From: Roseiarcus fermentans
GTDB lineage: Bacteria > Pseudomonadota > Alphaproteobacteria > Rhizobiales > Beijerinckiaceae
Direction of reading: 5' to 3'
DNA: 64,000 bases
Assembly: GCF_003315135.1 (NCBI RefSeq)
Contig: NZ_QNRK01000017.1
Span: 81,055 to 145,054, forward strand
The translations under genes were made by a program, and so were the position numbers. Below are positions 44,251 through 52,748 of the stretch, one piece after another (position 1 is the first letter of the stretch; the number at the start of each line of letters is the position of its first letter). A model generated the notes under the pieces. The model was not told the origin of the DNA and ran no database searches. It saw nothing but the letters and a program-made list of their open reading frames with translations.

Positions 44251-45885
44251 TCACATGCGTTTTCCATTTGACGATGACGGACGTAGATAAGCCTCCGCGG
44301 CTTCCAGTTCGGCGAGGCGAACCCGAGCACAGTAGTCGTGATAGTCCTCTAGTTGGTAGCCAACGTGCTGTAGCTCCGAAGGCTTATCCTTATAGATCAA
44401 GCTCAACTTTCGGCGGAGTCGGCGGACTTCGTCGGCAGTTTGGGCTGTCTGTATTCTAACGAACGCGTCGGTATCGAGAGTCTGGAAGGCCCGCTGCTTC
44501 TGAAAACCATCGCAATTCGCCAGGCAAGATGAAATCTCGATATCTTCGGCCAAAATCCCTCGGTCAGGAATTCCAAGATCTGCGCGAAAGTGATCTGCTT
44601 TTTCTAAGTACTCTAAACATTTCGATTCCGAGTTGCCAATTTTCCCATCATGAGAACCGATGCGATCTGCGTGATAATAGGCAAGACTGCTGTAAAGAGA
44701 ATTTGAGACCCTGGCGAATTTCGTGAGAACAACATCGGCCAAACGGGAGCGATCGATCGTCTCGATTAAAGTTGTCCCTTGCTCTGCAAATTCAATGGCT
44801 GTGTTCAGGTCGCCCCCACAAAAACTTATGAGCGCACCAACGTTTCGGGCGTAGATCGCTTCGATTGGTTCCTTGATCCGCCCAAGCCATGCACCAACCG
44901 CTTCGAGCGTCTGCTGATAGATTTCCTCGCGATTTGACCTGTCAGCCAATATTGCAAGCAGGTAGCATGCTTCTTTGGGTTGGAGTTCGAATATATTGTA
45001 AATATCATCGACAATTTCATCTAAATTGCTTGTTCTTTTTTCGAATCTATCGAGATCCATAATTTTTTTATATACAGCGACAAGTTGCTCTTGATTTGAA
45101 AATGATTGTGCTTGCATTAAGATTGTGGCCCGCCTCAGCTCCTTTTGCTTTTGCTGGCGCGGGGCCGCTTCGCGCTCTATCCCCTTCCTCACGAGATCGC
45201 TTTGTTGATCCAGCTTGGCGAGCGTGTCTCCCAGTAGATTGAAGTTGTCTATAAGTTCCTTACTTGTTCTTCCCGATGGCTTGTAGGTAAGGTCATGTGT
45301 TTTTTCGCCCCACGCGTCATGCAAGATTGTCTTAATTTGTATTTCGCAGGTTGGCCGGTGTGGATTTATGCCACGGAGCTTAACGTTATAGTGACAAGCA
45401 AAATATCCATTTCGCTGGAGCGGTCTGCCGTGCTTCGAACTTATCAGTTCCAACGCTGCATCTGGTTCTTCTGCAGTACGCCTTTCTTTCAGAGAGTTCT
45501 CTACGTCGCGCGGCATCGCCGACACAATTTCCTTCTTATCTATCAACCGATCAACAACAAGACAGATATCGTTAATATCAGAGGGGTAGGATACAACTAT
45601 CGTAAAGCCAATTATATCTGGAACACTCCAGAGGGACCCGCAGGTTTGATGCTTGGATGAGAAATAATTGTTGAACTTTAGTCTTATTTTTCGTAGATGC
45701 TTTATCGGCTCCCCATCTTGTTTGTCATTTCGACCGTAAATTTTGTAATATTTAGTCGTAGCTAGAGCTTCCCGCACGATGGTCTTAATCTTGTCAAAGT
45801 CATCCAGAATCACCTTTCTCTCTGCGTCGAGAAAGCTCTTTACGACGTTTGTTTCAGCTGGAACATTTACAATGTAGTCAGGCAT
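44251..45885 (-). CDS. RelA/SpoT-domain protein with helical C-terminus, AT-rich and probably acquired
   Basis: 544-residue protein. Residues 40-205 carry RelA/SpoT nucleotidyltransferase features: YYKIYGRNDK (46-55), PDIIGFTIVV (89-98, D90 and G93), NGYFACHYNV (159-168) and CEIQIKTILHDAWGEKTHDL (180-199, E181, Q183, H197). The usual Arg after the DxxG motif is Thr here. There is no HD hydrolase, TGS or ACT domain. The C-terminal 300 residues are helical, TPR-like (DLNTAIEFAEQGTTLIETID). ATG at 45885 has GGGAG upstream; an upstream in-frame ATG is less likely. G+C is far below all neighbours. It could be a (p)ppGpp/ppApp synthetase, toxSAS-type toxin or defence effector. Confidence 0.8.
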   Translation of the reverse strand: MPDYIVNVPAETNVVKSFLDAERKVILDDFDKIKTIVREALATTKYYKIYGRNDKQDGEPIKHLRKIRLKFNNYFSSKHQTCGSLWSVPDIIGFTIVVSYPSDINDICLVVDRLIDKKEIVSAMPRDVENSLKERRTAEEPDAALELISSKHGRPLQRNGYFACHYNVKLRGINPHRPTCEIQIKTILHDAWGEKTHDLTYKPSGRTSKELIDNFNLLGDTLAKLDQQSDLVRKGIEREAAPRQQKQKELRRATILMQAQSFSNQEQLVAVYKKIMDLDRFEKRTSNLDEIVDDIYNIFELQPKEACYLLAILADRSNREEIYQQTLEAVGAWLGRIKEPIEAIYARNVGALISFCGGDLNTAIEFAEQGTTLIETIDRSRLADVVLTKFARVSNSLYSSLAYYHADRIGSHDGKIGNSESKCLEYLEKADHFRADLGIPDRGILAEDIEISSCLANCDGFQKQRAFQTLDTDAFVRIQTAQTADEVRRLRRKLSLIYKDKPSELQHVGYQLEDYHDYCARVRLAELEAAEAYLRPSSSNGKRM

Positions 45886-46064
45886 TGCTCCCACCCCGGG
45901 TTTCGCAAAGATCGGTTCCCCGGCGTGCATTCTGAACCATGAAATACAATACTGCAATGGTTACAGCCGACAGCATAGGGTATCGGCTGGACGACGCTTG
46001 CGGTAGGGCTGAGGCTCTGTCCGGCTTTCGGCCGCGACATTTTGGCGCCTTTCCGTTCAACCCT

Positions 46065-46080
46065 TGTCGGGTAGTTTACA
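46065..46080 (+). promoter_or_regulatory. NifA-type upstream activator site (TGT-N10-ACA)
   Basis: TGTCGGGTAGTTTACA is an exact TGT-N10-ACA, the binding consensus of NifA. It lies about 110-126 bases upstream of the start predicted from the sigma-54 box, the usual enhancer distance. A chance match to six fixed bases in a few hundred bases is only a few per cent. HoxA or another enhancer-binding protein is an alternative. Confidence 0.6.
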
Positions 46081-46164
46081 TTGGCGTGTCTCGGGCGGCC
46101 GCCCGAAATGCGCCGGCGAAACGACAATGCGGAGAAGTCCGCTTCGATCGCCGCCGGTTGCGCA

Positions 46165-46180
46165 TGGCCTGCATCTTGCT
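46165..46180 (+). promoter_or_regulatory. sigma-54 (-24/-12) promoter of the hup operon
   Basis: TGGCCTGCATCTTGCT matches TGGCACG-N4-TTGCW at all but two positions, with GG (46166-46167) and GC (46178-46179) ten bases apart. Transcription would start near 46191, 54 bases before the hupS ATG. hupSL promoters of rhizobia are known to be sigma-54-dependent under HoxA or NifA. Confidence 0.72.
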
Positions 46181-46244
46181 CCGTGCGGGGGCGATGTCGG
46201 CGCCTGGCCCGGCCGACAGCAACGTGGGGGAAGCCGGGGAGCGC

Positions 46245-47330
46245 ATGATGGCGGCAGCCGAGACTTTTTACGACGTCATCCGCAGGCAGGGGATCACCCG
46301 CCGCAGCTTCACCAAATTCTGCTCGCTGACGGCGGCGAGCCTGGGCCTCGGGGCCGGCGGACCGGCGGCGATCGCGCACGCGCTCGAGACCAAGCCCCGC
46401 CTTCCCGTGATCTGGATGCACGGCCTCGAATGCACCTGCTGCTCCGAGAGCTTCATCCGCTCGGCGCATCCGCTCGCCAAGGACGTGATCCTGTCGATGA
46501 TCTCGCTCGACTACGACGACACGATCATGGCGGCGGCCGGCCATCAGGCCGACGCGATCCTGACCGAGACGCGCGAGAAACACGCCGGCAATTACGTGCT
46601 CGCGGTCGAGGGCAACCCGCCGCTCAACGAGGACGGGATGTACTGCATCGACGGCGGCCGGCCGTTCGTCGAGAAGCTCAGGGAGATGGCCGCGGGGGCG
46701 AAGTTCGTCGTCGCCTGGGGCTCCTGCGCCTCGTGGGGTTGCGTCCAGGCGGCCAAGCCCAACCCGACCCACGCCGTCCCGATCGACAAGGTCATCCTCG
46801 ACAAGCCGATCATCAAGATTCCCGGCTGCCCGCCGATCGCCGAGGTGATGACCGGCGTCCTGTCCTACATTCTCACCTTCGACCAATTGCCCGAACTCGA
46901 CCGCCAGGGCCGGCCGAAGATGTTCTACTCGCAGCGCATCCACGACAAGTGCTACCGGCGGCCGCATTTCGACGCCGGCCAGTTCGTGGAATCCTGGGAC
47001 GACGAAGGCGCGCGAAAAGGCTACTGCCTCTACAAGATGGGCTGCAAGGGCCCGACCACCTACAACGCCTGCTCGACGGTACGCTGGAACAACGGCGTCT
47101 CGTTCCCGATCCAGTCGGGCCACGGCTGCATCGGCTGCTCGGAGAACGCGTTCTGGGATCAGGGGCCGTTCTACGACCGGTTGACCAACATTCCCTATTT
47201 CCCGGTGGAGGCGAACGCCGACGTCGTCGGCGGGACGGCGGCGGCGATCGTCGCCGGCGCGGTGGCGATCCACGCCGGCGTGACCGCGATCCGCTCGACG
47301 ATCAAGAGCGGCGAAAAGACTGAAGCGTAA
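46245..47330 (+). CDS. hupS: [NiFe] uptake hydrogenase small subunit
   Basis: Iron-sulfur subunit of the membrane-bound H2-uptake hydrogenase. 361 residues from the ATG at 46245 (GGGGAG upstream), matching the family start ([20 protein letters not shown]) with the twin-arginine signal RRSFTKFC. The Fe-S cysteines are in [65 protein letters not shown] and [19 protein letters not shown]-terminal hydrophobic anchor ([20 protein letters not shown]) fits the membrane attachment. It is the first gene of an eleven-gene operon. Confidence 0.96.
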   Translation: MMAAAETFYDVIRRQGITRRSFTKFCSLTAASLGLGAGGPAAIAHALETKPRLPVIWMHGLECTCCSESFIRSAHPLAKDVILSMISLDYDDTIMAAAGHQADAILTETREKHAGNYVLAVEGNPPLNEDGMYCIDGGRPFVEKLREMAAGAKFVVAWGSCASWGCVQAAKPNPTHAVPIDKVILDKPIIKIPGCPPIAEVMTGVLSYILTFDQLPELDRQGRPKMFYSQRIHDKCYRRPHFDAGQFVESWDDEGARKGYCLYKMGCKGPTTYNACSTVRWNNGVSFPIQSGHGCIGCSENAFWDQGPFYDRLTNIPYFPVEANADVVGGTAAAIVAGAVAIHAGVTAIRSTIKSGEKTEA

Positions 47331-47345
47331 GCGCCGGGGGGAGCC

Positions 47346-49136
47346 ATGACCATTCAAACGCCGAACGGATTTTCCCTCGACAACGCGGGCAAGCGCATCG
47401 TCGTCGATCCGGTGACCCGGATCGAGGGGCACCTGCGCGTCGAGGTCAATGTCGACGAGGGCGCCGTCATCCGCAACGCGGTCTCGACCGGCACGATGTG
47501 GCGCGGCATCGAGGTCATCCTCAAGGGCCGCGATCCGCGCGACGCCTGGGCGTTCACCGAGCGAATCTGCGGCGTCTGCACCGGCACCCACGCCCTGACC
47601 TCGGTGCGCGCGGTCGAGGACGCGCTGGCGATCAAGATCCCCGAGAACGCCAACACCATTCGCAACATCATGCAGCTCACGCTGCAGGCGCACGACCATC
47701 TCGTCCACTTCTATCACCTGCACGCGCTCGACTGGGTCGACGTGGTCTCGGCGCTGAAGGCCGACCCCAAGGCGACCTCGGCGCTGGCGCAGTCGATCTC
47801 GCCCTGGCCGCTGTCGTCGCCGGGCTATTTCAAGGACATCCAGGGGCGCCTGACCCGCTTCGTCGAGTCGGGCCAGCTCGGGCCGTTCAAGAACGGCTAC
47901 TGGGGCAGCCCGGCCTACAAGCTGCCGCCCGAAGCCAACCTCATGGCGGTCGCGCATTACCTCGAGGCGCTCGATTTCCAGAAGGAGATCGTCAAGATCC
48001 ACACGATCTACGGCGGCAAGAACCCCCACCCCAACTGGCTGGTCGGCGGCGTGCCGTGCGCGATCAACGTCGACGGGACCGGCGCGGTCGGCGCGGTCAA
48101 CATGGAGCGGCTGAATACCGTCTCCGAGATCATCGACCGCACCAGCGATTTCATCAACCAGGTCTACCTGCCCGACCTGATGGCGATCGCCTCGTTCTAC
48201 AAGGACTGGCTCTACGGCGGCGGCCTGTCGTCGACATGCGTGATGTCGTACGGCGACATCCCCGAACACGCCAACGATTATTCCGACAAGAGCCTGAAGC
48301 TCCCGCGCGGGGCGATCGTCGGCGGCAACCTCGCCGAGGTGTTGCCGATCGACCTGCGCAATCCCGAGGAGATCCAGGAGTACGTCGTCCACTCCTGGTA
48401 CAAATACCCGGACGAGACCAAGGGCCTGCACCCCTGGGACGGCGTCACCGAGCCGAATTTCGCGCTCGGGCCGGCCACGAAGGGGACGCGCACCAACATC
48501 GAAGAGCTCGACGAGAGCGCGAAATACTCGTTCATCAAGGCGCCGCGCTGGAAGGGCCACGCCATGGAGGTCGGCCCGCTCGCCCGCTGGGTGATCGGCT
48601 ACGCCCAGGGGAAACCCGAGTTCAAGGAGCCGGTCGAGAAGGTGCTGACCGACCTCGGCCTGCCGGTGACGGCGCTGTTCTCGACGCTCGGCCGCACCGC
48701 CGCGCGCGGCCTCGAGGCGCAATGGGCGGCCGGGCAGCTGCGCTACTTCCAGGACAAGCTGATCGCCACGATCAAGGCCGGCGACTCCTCGACCGCCAAC
48801 ACCGACAAGTGGCGCCCCGAGACCTGGCCCGCCGACGCCAGGGGGGTCGGCTTCTCCGAGGCGCCGCGCGGCGCGCTCGGCCACTGGATCCGGATCAAGG
48901 ACCAGAAGATCGACAACTACCAGTGCATCGTGCCGACGACCTGGAACGGCAGCCCGCGCGACCCGAAGGGCAATATCGGCGCCTTCGAGGCCTCGCTCCT
49001 GAACACGCCGATGGCCGATCCGAACCAGCCGCTGGAAATCATCCGGACGCTGCATTCGTTCGACCCGTGCCTGGCGTGCTCGACGCACGTGATGAGCCCG
49101 GACGGGCAGGAGATGACGACCGTGCAGGTGCGCTAG
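47346..49136 (+). CDS. hupL: [NiFe] uptake hydrogenase large subunit
   Basis: Catalytic nickel-iron subunit. 596 residues. Nickel ligands are in [16 protein letters not shown] (N-terminal CxxC) and in the C-terminal [20 protein letters not shown], where the endopeptidase (HupD) cleaves after the histidine. [20 protein letters not shown] is the family signature. It lies 15 bases after hupS, with a GGGGGGAG ribosome-binding site. Confidence 0.97.
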   Translation: MTIQTPNGFSLDNAGKRIVVDPVTRIEGHLRVEVNVDEGAVIRNAVSTGTMWRGIEVILKGRDPRDAWAFTERICGVCTGTHALTSVRAVEDALAIKIPENANTIRNIMQLTLQAHDHLVHFYHLHALDWVDVVSALKADPKATSALAQSISPWPLSSPGYFKDIQGRLTRFVESGQLGPFKNGYWGSPAYKLPPEANLMAVAHYLEALDFQKEIVKIHTIYGGKNPHPNWLVGGVPCAINVDGTGAVGAVNMERLNTVSEIIDRTSDFINQVYLPDLMAIASFYKDWLYGGGLSSTCVMSYGDIPEHANDYSDKSLKLPRGAIVGGNLAEVLPIDLRNPEEIQEYVVHSWYKYPDETKGLHPWDGVTEPNFALGPATKGTRTNIEELDESAKYSFIKAPRWKGHAMEVGPLARWVIGYAQGKPEFKEPVEKVLTDLGLPVTALFSTLGRTAARGLEAQWAAGQLRYFQDKLIATIKAGDSSTANTDKWRPETWPADARGVGFSEAPRGALGHWIRIKDQKIDNYQCIVPTTWNGSPRDPKGNIGAFEASLLNTPMADPNQPLEIIRTLHSFDPCLACSTHVMSPDGQEMTTVQVR

Positions 49137-49145
49137 GAGGCGTCG

Positions 49146-49862
49146 ATGAGCCGCGTCTATACTCTGGTCAAGACCGCCGACGCCGAAGCTACGCCGGCGA
49201 TCGAGCGCAATTCGGTGTTCGTCTACGAGGCGCCGGTCAGGACCTGGCACTGGGTCAACGCGATCCTGATCGTCGTCCTGATCGTCAGCGGCTACCTGAT
49301 CGGCTCGCCGCCGCCGACGCTGTCGGGCGAGGCGAGCGCGCACTACCAGATGGGCTACATAAGGTTCGGCCATTTCGCGGCGGCGCAATTGTTCATCGTC
49401 GCCTCGCTCTACCGCGTCTACTGGGCCTTCGTCGGCAACGAGCACGCACGTCAGCTGTTCTACGTGCCGTTCTGGAAGCGCTGGTACTGGTACGAGGCGC
49501 TGTACGAACTGTCCTGGTATCTGTTCATCGTCGACAAGCCGAAGAAATGGGTCGGCCACAATCCGCTCGCCAACCTCGCGATGGTCGTGCTCTTCACCTT
49601 CCTGAGCCTGTTCATGATCGTGACCGGGGGCGCGCTCTACGCCCAGGGCGCCGGAAACGACACGCTGTGGATGACGATCTTCGGCTGGGTGTTCGTGATC
49701 TGGCCCAACAGCCAGGAGGTGCATACCCTGCATCACGTCGGCATGTGGGTGATGGTGATCTTCATTGTGCTGCACGTCTACGCCGCGATCCGCGAGGACA
49801 TCATGTCGCGGCAGACCATGCTGTCGGCGATCGTGACCGGCGATCGCTACTTCAGGGATTAG
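49146..49862 (+). CDS. hupC: hydrogenase cytochrome b subunit
   Basis: 238-residue di-haem membrane cytochrome b that anchors HupSL and passes electrons to quinone. Four transmembrane helices are visible with histidines in VRTWHWVNAILIVVLIVSGY, YIRFGHFAAAQLFIVASLYR, LMIVTGGALYAQGAG and VHTLHHVGMWVMVIFIVLHV. A TAGGAGGCG ribosome-binding site overlaps the hupL stop. Confidence 0.96.
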   Translation: MSRVYTLVKTADAEATPAIERNSVFVYEAPVRTWHWVNAILIVVLIVSGYLIGSPPPTLSGEASAHYQMGYIRFGHFAAAQLFIVASLYRVYWAFVGNEHARQLFYVPFWKRWYWYEALYELSWYLFIVDKPKKWVGHNPLANLAMVVLFTFLSLFMIVTGGALYAQGAGNDTLWMTIFGWVFVIWPNSQEVHTLHHVGMWVMVIFIVLHVYAAIREDIMSRQTMLSAIVTGDRYFRD

Positions 49863-49865
49863 CCG

Positions 49866-50453
49866 GTGGAGCTTGCGCCAGAGCGTGACCGGCCCCGCAC
49901 GCTCGTGCTCGGCATCGGCAACATCTTGTGGGCCGACGAAGGCTTCGGCGTGCGCGCGGTCGAAGCGTTCCACCGGCGTTTCCGCACGCCCGACGGCGTC
50001 GCATTGCTCGACGGCGGCACGCAGGGGCTCTACCTCGTCCAGCACGTGACCGACGCCGACCGCCTGCTCGTGTTCGACGCCATCGACTACGGCCTCGAGC
50101 CCGGAACCCTGAGGCTGGTCGAGGGCGACGCGGCGCCAAGATTCATGGGCGTAAAGAAGTTGAGCCTGCACCAGACCGGCTTCCAGGAGGTGCTCTCGGC
50201 CGCGGACCTGCTCGGACGCTACCCGCGCGAAATCGCGCTGATCGGCTGCCAGCCGCTCGACCTCGAGGACTGGGGCGGGCCGCTGACCGCGCCGGTCGCC
50301 GCCCGGATCGAGCCCGCGCTTGCGCTGGCGCGCGCGGTGCTCAGAAACTGGGGCGTCGAGGTTGTTCCGCGCGAGGTCGGCGAGGACGAACCGGCCCTGC
50401 TCGGCAACGATCTCGACATTTCGGCGTTCGAGCGGCGCCAGGCGCGGGGATGA
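49866..50453 (+). CDS. hupD: hydrogenase maturation endopeptidase
   Basis: 195-residue nickel-dependent protease that trims the HupL C-terminus after nickel insertion. LVLGIGNILWADEGFGVRAV contains the Glu/Asp nickel ligand region, and GGTQGLYLVQHVTDADRLLV, KLSLHQTGFQEVL (His ligand) and ALIGCQPLDLEDWGGPLTAP are typical. It starts with GTG, four bases after the hupC stop. Confidence 0.95.
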   Translation: MELAPERDRPRTLVLGIGNILWADEGFGVRAVEAFHRRFRTPDGVALLDGGTQGLYLVQHVTDADRLLVFDAIDYGLEPGTLRLVEGDAAPRFMGVKKLSLHQTGFQEVLSAADLLGRYPREIALIGCQPLDLEDWGGPLTAPVAARIEPALALARAVLRNWGVEVVPREVGEDEPALLGNDLDISAFERRQARG

Positions 50454-50457
50454 ACAT

Positions 50458-50760
50458 ATGTGTATCGGCTTTCCCATGCGCGTGATCGAGGGGGACGACC
50501 TGACCGCGCGCTGCGAGCGGCGCGGCGAAGCGCACACGGTGTCGATGCTGCTGGTCGGCGCGCAGCCGGCCGGCGCGCATGTCCTCGTCCATCTCGGCTC
50601 GGCGGTGCGCACGCTCGACGCGCACGAGGCGCGGCTGATCGACGACGCGCTCGACGGCCTCGCCGCGGCGATGGAAGGCCGCAACGTCGACGCGCTGTTC
50701 GCCGACCTCGTCGGGCGCGAGCCGCAATTGCCCGCGCACCTGCGCGAAGGCGCAAAGTAA
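50458..50760 (+). CDS. hupF: HypC/HupF family hydrogenase maturation chaperone
   Basis: 100-residue HypC-like chaperone starting MCIGFPMRVIEGDD; the conserved Met-Cys pair at the N-terminus carries the essential cysteine. Residues 45-70 (GAHVLVHLGSAVRTLDAHEA) match the family beta-barrel. In rhizobia HupF protects HupL maturation under oxygen. Longer than HypC (about 75-80), as expected for HupF. Confidence 0.93.
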   Translation: MCIGFPMRVIEGDDLTARCERRGEAHTVSMLLVGAQPAGAHVLVHLGSAVRTLDAHEARLIDDALDGLAAAMEGRNVDALFADLVGREPQLPAHLREGAK

Positions 50761-50768
50761 GGAAGCCA

Positions 50769-51215
50769 ATGCCCTCGGCCCTCATCCGCGCCCTCGCCGA
50801 ACGCCATCGCCTGCCGGTCGTCGACGAGCGCACGATCGACGCTTGCCTCGCGCCGGCGGCGGGCGAGCCGCCGGCCGCGCTCGTTCTCTTCACCGGCGAT
50901 CCGGCCCGCTGGCCGGAGGCCGACGACGCAGCGGTGATCCTGCCCGAGCTGATCCGGGCGTTTCCCGGCCAACTGCGCGGCGCGGTGGTCGCGCGCGCGG
51001 CGGAGGAAGGCCTGAAGAGCCGGTTCGGCGTCGCCGTCTTTCCCTCGATTGCGCTCGTGCGCGGCGGCGAGACGCTGGTCACGATCGCAAAGGTGCGCGA
51101 CTGGGCCGAGTATTGCGCCCGCATCCGCGCCGCGCTCGCCGACGGCGCCGAGCCGGCGCGCCGGTCCCAGGGGCCGAAACCCTCGATCCGTCTCGTCGGA
51201 GGAAGCGACGCATGA
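50769..51215 (+). CDS. hupG: HupG/HyaE hydrogenase-1 accessory protein, thioredoxin-like
   Basis: 148-residue thioredoxin-fold protein without the CxxC active site. LVLFTGDPARWPEADDAAVI, LPELIRAFPGQLRGAVV and RFGVAVFPSIALVRGGETL follow the HyaE/HupG pattern. Members bind the small subunit's Tat signal peptide or protect maturation in oxygen. It overlaps hupH by four bases. Confidence 0.9.
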   Translation: MPSALIRALAERHRLPVVDERTIDACLAPAAGEPPAALVLFTGDPARWPEADDAAVILPELIRAFPGQLRGAVVARAAEEGLKSRFGVAVFPSIALVRGGETLVTIAKVRDWAEYCARIRAALADGAEPARRSQGPKPSIRLVGGSDA

Positions 51216-52060
51216 AGGCCGCCTTCTGGATCGCCCCCGAGGGCGACGACAACGCCGTCGCGCTGACCCCCGTGGGCCCGGCGCCGGAGGCGCTGACGGC
51301 GCGGCCGGCGTTCCTCGGCACGCCCGCCGCCGACGCTCTGATCCGCCGCTGCGCCCGGACCGCGGCGCTCCTGCCCCAACTCGCCGACGCGCTCGCCGCC
51401 CAGCGCGCCGGCGGCCGCAACCGGCTGTTCGACATCACCGAGGTCGGCGAGGACGACCGCAGGCTGATCGGCGAGGCGCTCGGCGAGGGCGAGGTCGGCG
51501 GCGTGGCGCTCATGCCCCAGGGGGTGACGGCGCAGATCGCCGAGACGCTGTTCGCCGGATTGTGGCGGGTCCGGTTCAGCGACGGCGAAGGCCGCGCGGT
51601 GGCCGACTACCTCGAGGTCGGCGCGATTCCAGAGGCGGTGCGAGAAGCCGCGCGCGCCGCCGCGCCGGAGCTCATGATCGGCGCGCCGCCCGACGGCGCG
51701 ATGAACGTCATGCCGGTGCTGGCCGAGATTCGCGAGCGGATGGCCGCATGGGCGCCCGGGGCGCCGGCCCACGTCGTCACCCTCTCGCTCTTGCCGATGA
51801 GCCCCGAGGACGTCGCTTTCCTGCAGGCGACGCTCGGCGAAGGGCCGGTGCGGCTCGTTTCGCGCGGCTACGGCAATTGCCGCGCGATCGCGACGGGAGC
51901 GCGCGGCGTCTGGTCGGTGCAATACACCAACGCTTCCGACGCCGTGGTGCTCGACACGCTCGAGATCGGCGACGTTCCCGCCGTCGCGCTCGCGGCGGAC
52001 GAGGACTTCGCCGATTCGAGCCTGCGCCTGCGCGCGATCGAGGACGCTTATTTCCGATGA
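51212..52060 (+). CDS. hupH: HupH/HyaF hydrogenase expression/formation protein
   Basis: 282-residue cytosolic accessory protein. NVMPVLAEIRERMAAW, HVVTLSLLPMSPEDVAFLQA, GPVRLVSRGYGNCRAIATGA and WSVQYTNASDAVVLDTLEIG are the family's conserved C-terminal core. Implicated in hydrogenase small-subunit processing. Coupled by overlaps to hupG and hupI. Confidence 0.92.
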   Translation: MKAAFWIAPEGDDNAVALTPVGPAPEALTARPAFLGTPAADALIRRCARTAALLPQLADALAAQRAGGRNRLFDITEVGEDDRRLIGEALGEGEVGGVALMPQGVTAQIAETLFAGLWRVRFSDGEGRAVADYLEVGAIPEAVREAARAAAPELMIGAPPDGAMNVMPVLAEIRERMAAWAPGAPAHVVTLSLLPMSPEDVAFLQATLGEGPVRLVSRGYGNCRAIATGARGVWSVQYTNASDAVVLDTLEIGDVPAVALAADEDFADSSLRLRAIEDAYFR

Positions 52061-52266
52061 GCGGGTTCGAAAACTTCGGGCCGCCCGAGGTGGCCGAGCC
52101 GGACGCCCGGATGGAATGCGGCGTGTGCTGGCGGCCGTACGATCCCGCCGAAGGCGATTCGGTCCGGCAGATCGCGCCGGGGACGCCGTTTTCGGCCTTG
52201 CCGGAGAACTGGCGCTGCCCGACCTGCGACGCGCCACGCGAACGGTTCCTGGCGCTTTCGCCGTGA
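52057..52266 (+). CDS. hupI: hydrogenase-associated rubredoxin
   Basis: 69-residue rubredoxin with both iron knuckles: RMECGVCWRPYDPAEGD and NWRCPTCDAPRERFL. DPAEGDSVRQIAPGTPF is the typical central part. It overlaps hupH by four bases and hupJ by four bases. HupI supports maturation under aerobic or microaerobic conditions in rhizobia. Confidence 0.95.
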   Translation: MSGFENFGPPEVAEPDARMECGVCWRPYDPAEGDSVRQIAPGTPFSALPENWRCPTCDAPRERFLALSP

Positions 52267-52748
52267 CCGCGGCCGACCCGGCCGCCGATCTCGGGCGCGC
52301 GATCGCGGCCTGCTACCGTGCGGTCGCCGAGGGCGCGATGGCCGGCATGCCCGTCTGCAATCCGGCGCTCGGCGTCGCCGACGTCGGGTTTCGCCCGCAC
52401 GCCGGCCAGGCGATCGGAATCGTCGTCACGCCGTGGTTCATGAACGTGGTCGCGGCCCGCCTGCCGGACGCGCCGCGCCCGCCGTCGGCCGCGCCCGGCG
52501 CGATCGTCCGGGCGGCGCTTCCCGGCGGCGAGATCGACATGATCGTCGGCGACCTCGACGGCTTCGGCCGCATCGACGCCTGCTCGCTGTTCTCGCCGAT
52601 GCAGAACTTCGCCGACATGGACGCCGCGCTCGAGGCCGCGCGCGCGGCGATGGCGGAACTGTTCGCACGAGCCGCCGACCGGAGGGCGGGCGCGGCCCGC
52701 GACCGGCGCGCCTTCCTGTCCGGCCGCCGGGCCGCCCGGGCGCCATGA
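52263..52748 (+). CDS. hupJ: HupJ/HybE-type hydrogenase assembly chaperone
   Basis: 161-residue protein starting at GTG 52263, overlapping the hupI stop (GTGA). MAGMPVCNPALGVADVGFRP, IGIVVTPWFMNVVAARLPDA and IDACSLFSPMQNFADMDAAL are hallmark segments of [NiFe]-hydrogenase assembly chaperone HybE/HupJ. A longer frame starting upstream at 52116 overlaps hupI and is rejected. Confidence 0.92.
   Translation: MTAADPAADLGRAIAACYRAVAEGAMAGMPVCNPALGVADVGFRPHAGQAIGIVVTPWFMNVVAARLPDAPRPPSAAPGAIVRAALPGGEIDMIVGDLDGFGRIDACSLFSPMQNFADMDAALEAARAAMAELFARAADRRAGAARDRRAFLSGRRAARAP

Larger units (their letters stand above)
45886..46244. other. hydrogenase promoter region
   Basis: About 360 bases between the RelA/SpoT-domain gene (reverse) and hupS (forward). 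G+C rises from left to right, marking the edge of the AT-rich insert near 46010. It contains the TGT-N10-ACA site at 46065 and the sigma-54 box at 46165. A reading frame in phase with hupS is open across it, but lacks the family N-terminus. Confidence 0.6.

Noticed and set aside
45867..50972. Reverse open frame of 1701 codons across the hydrogenase genes
   Set aside because: Lies antisense to hupS-hupG, which are unmistakable; it has low-complexity Arg/Asp/His-rich text and no family features.
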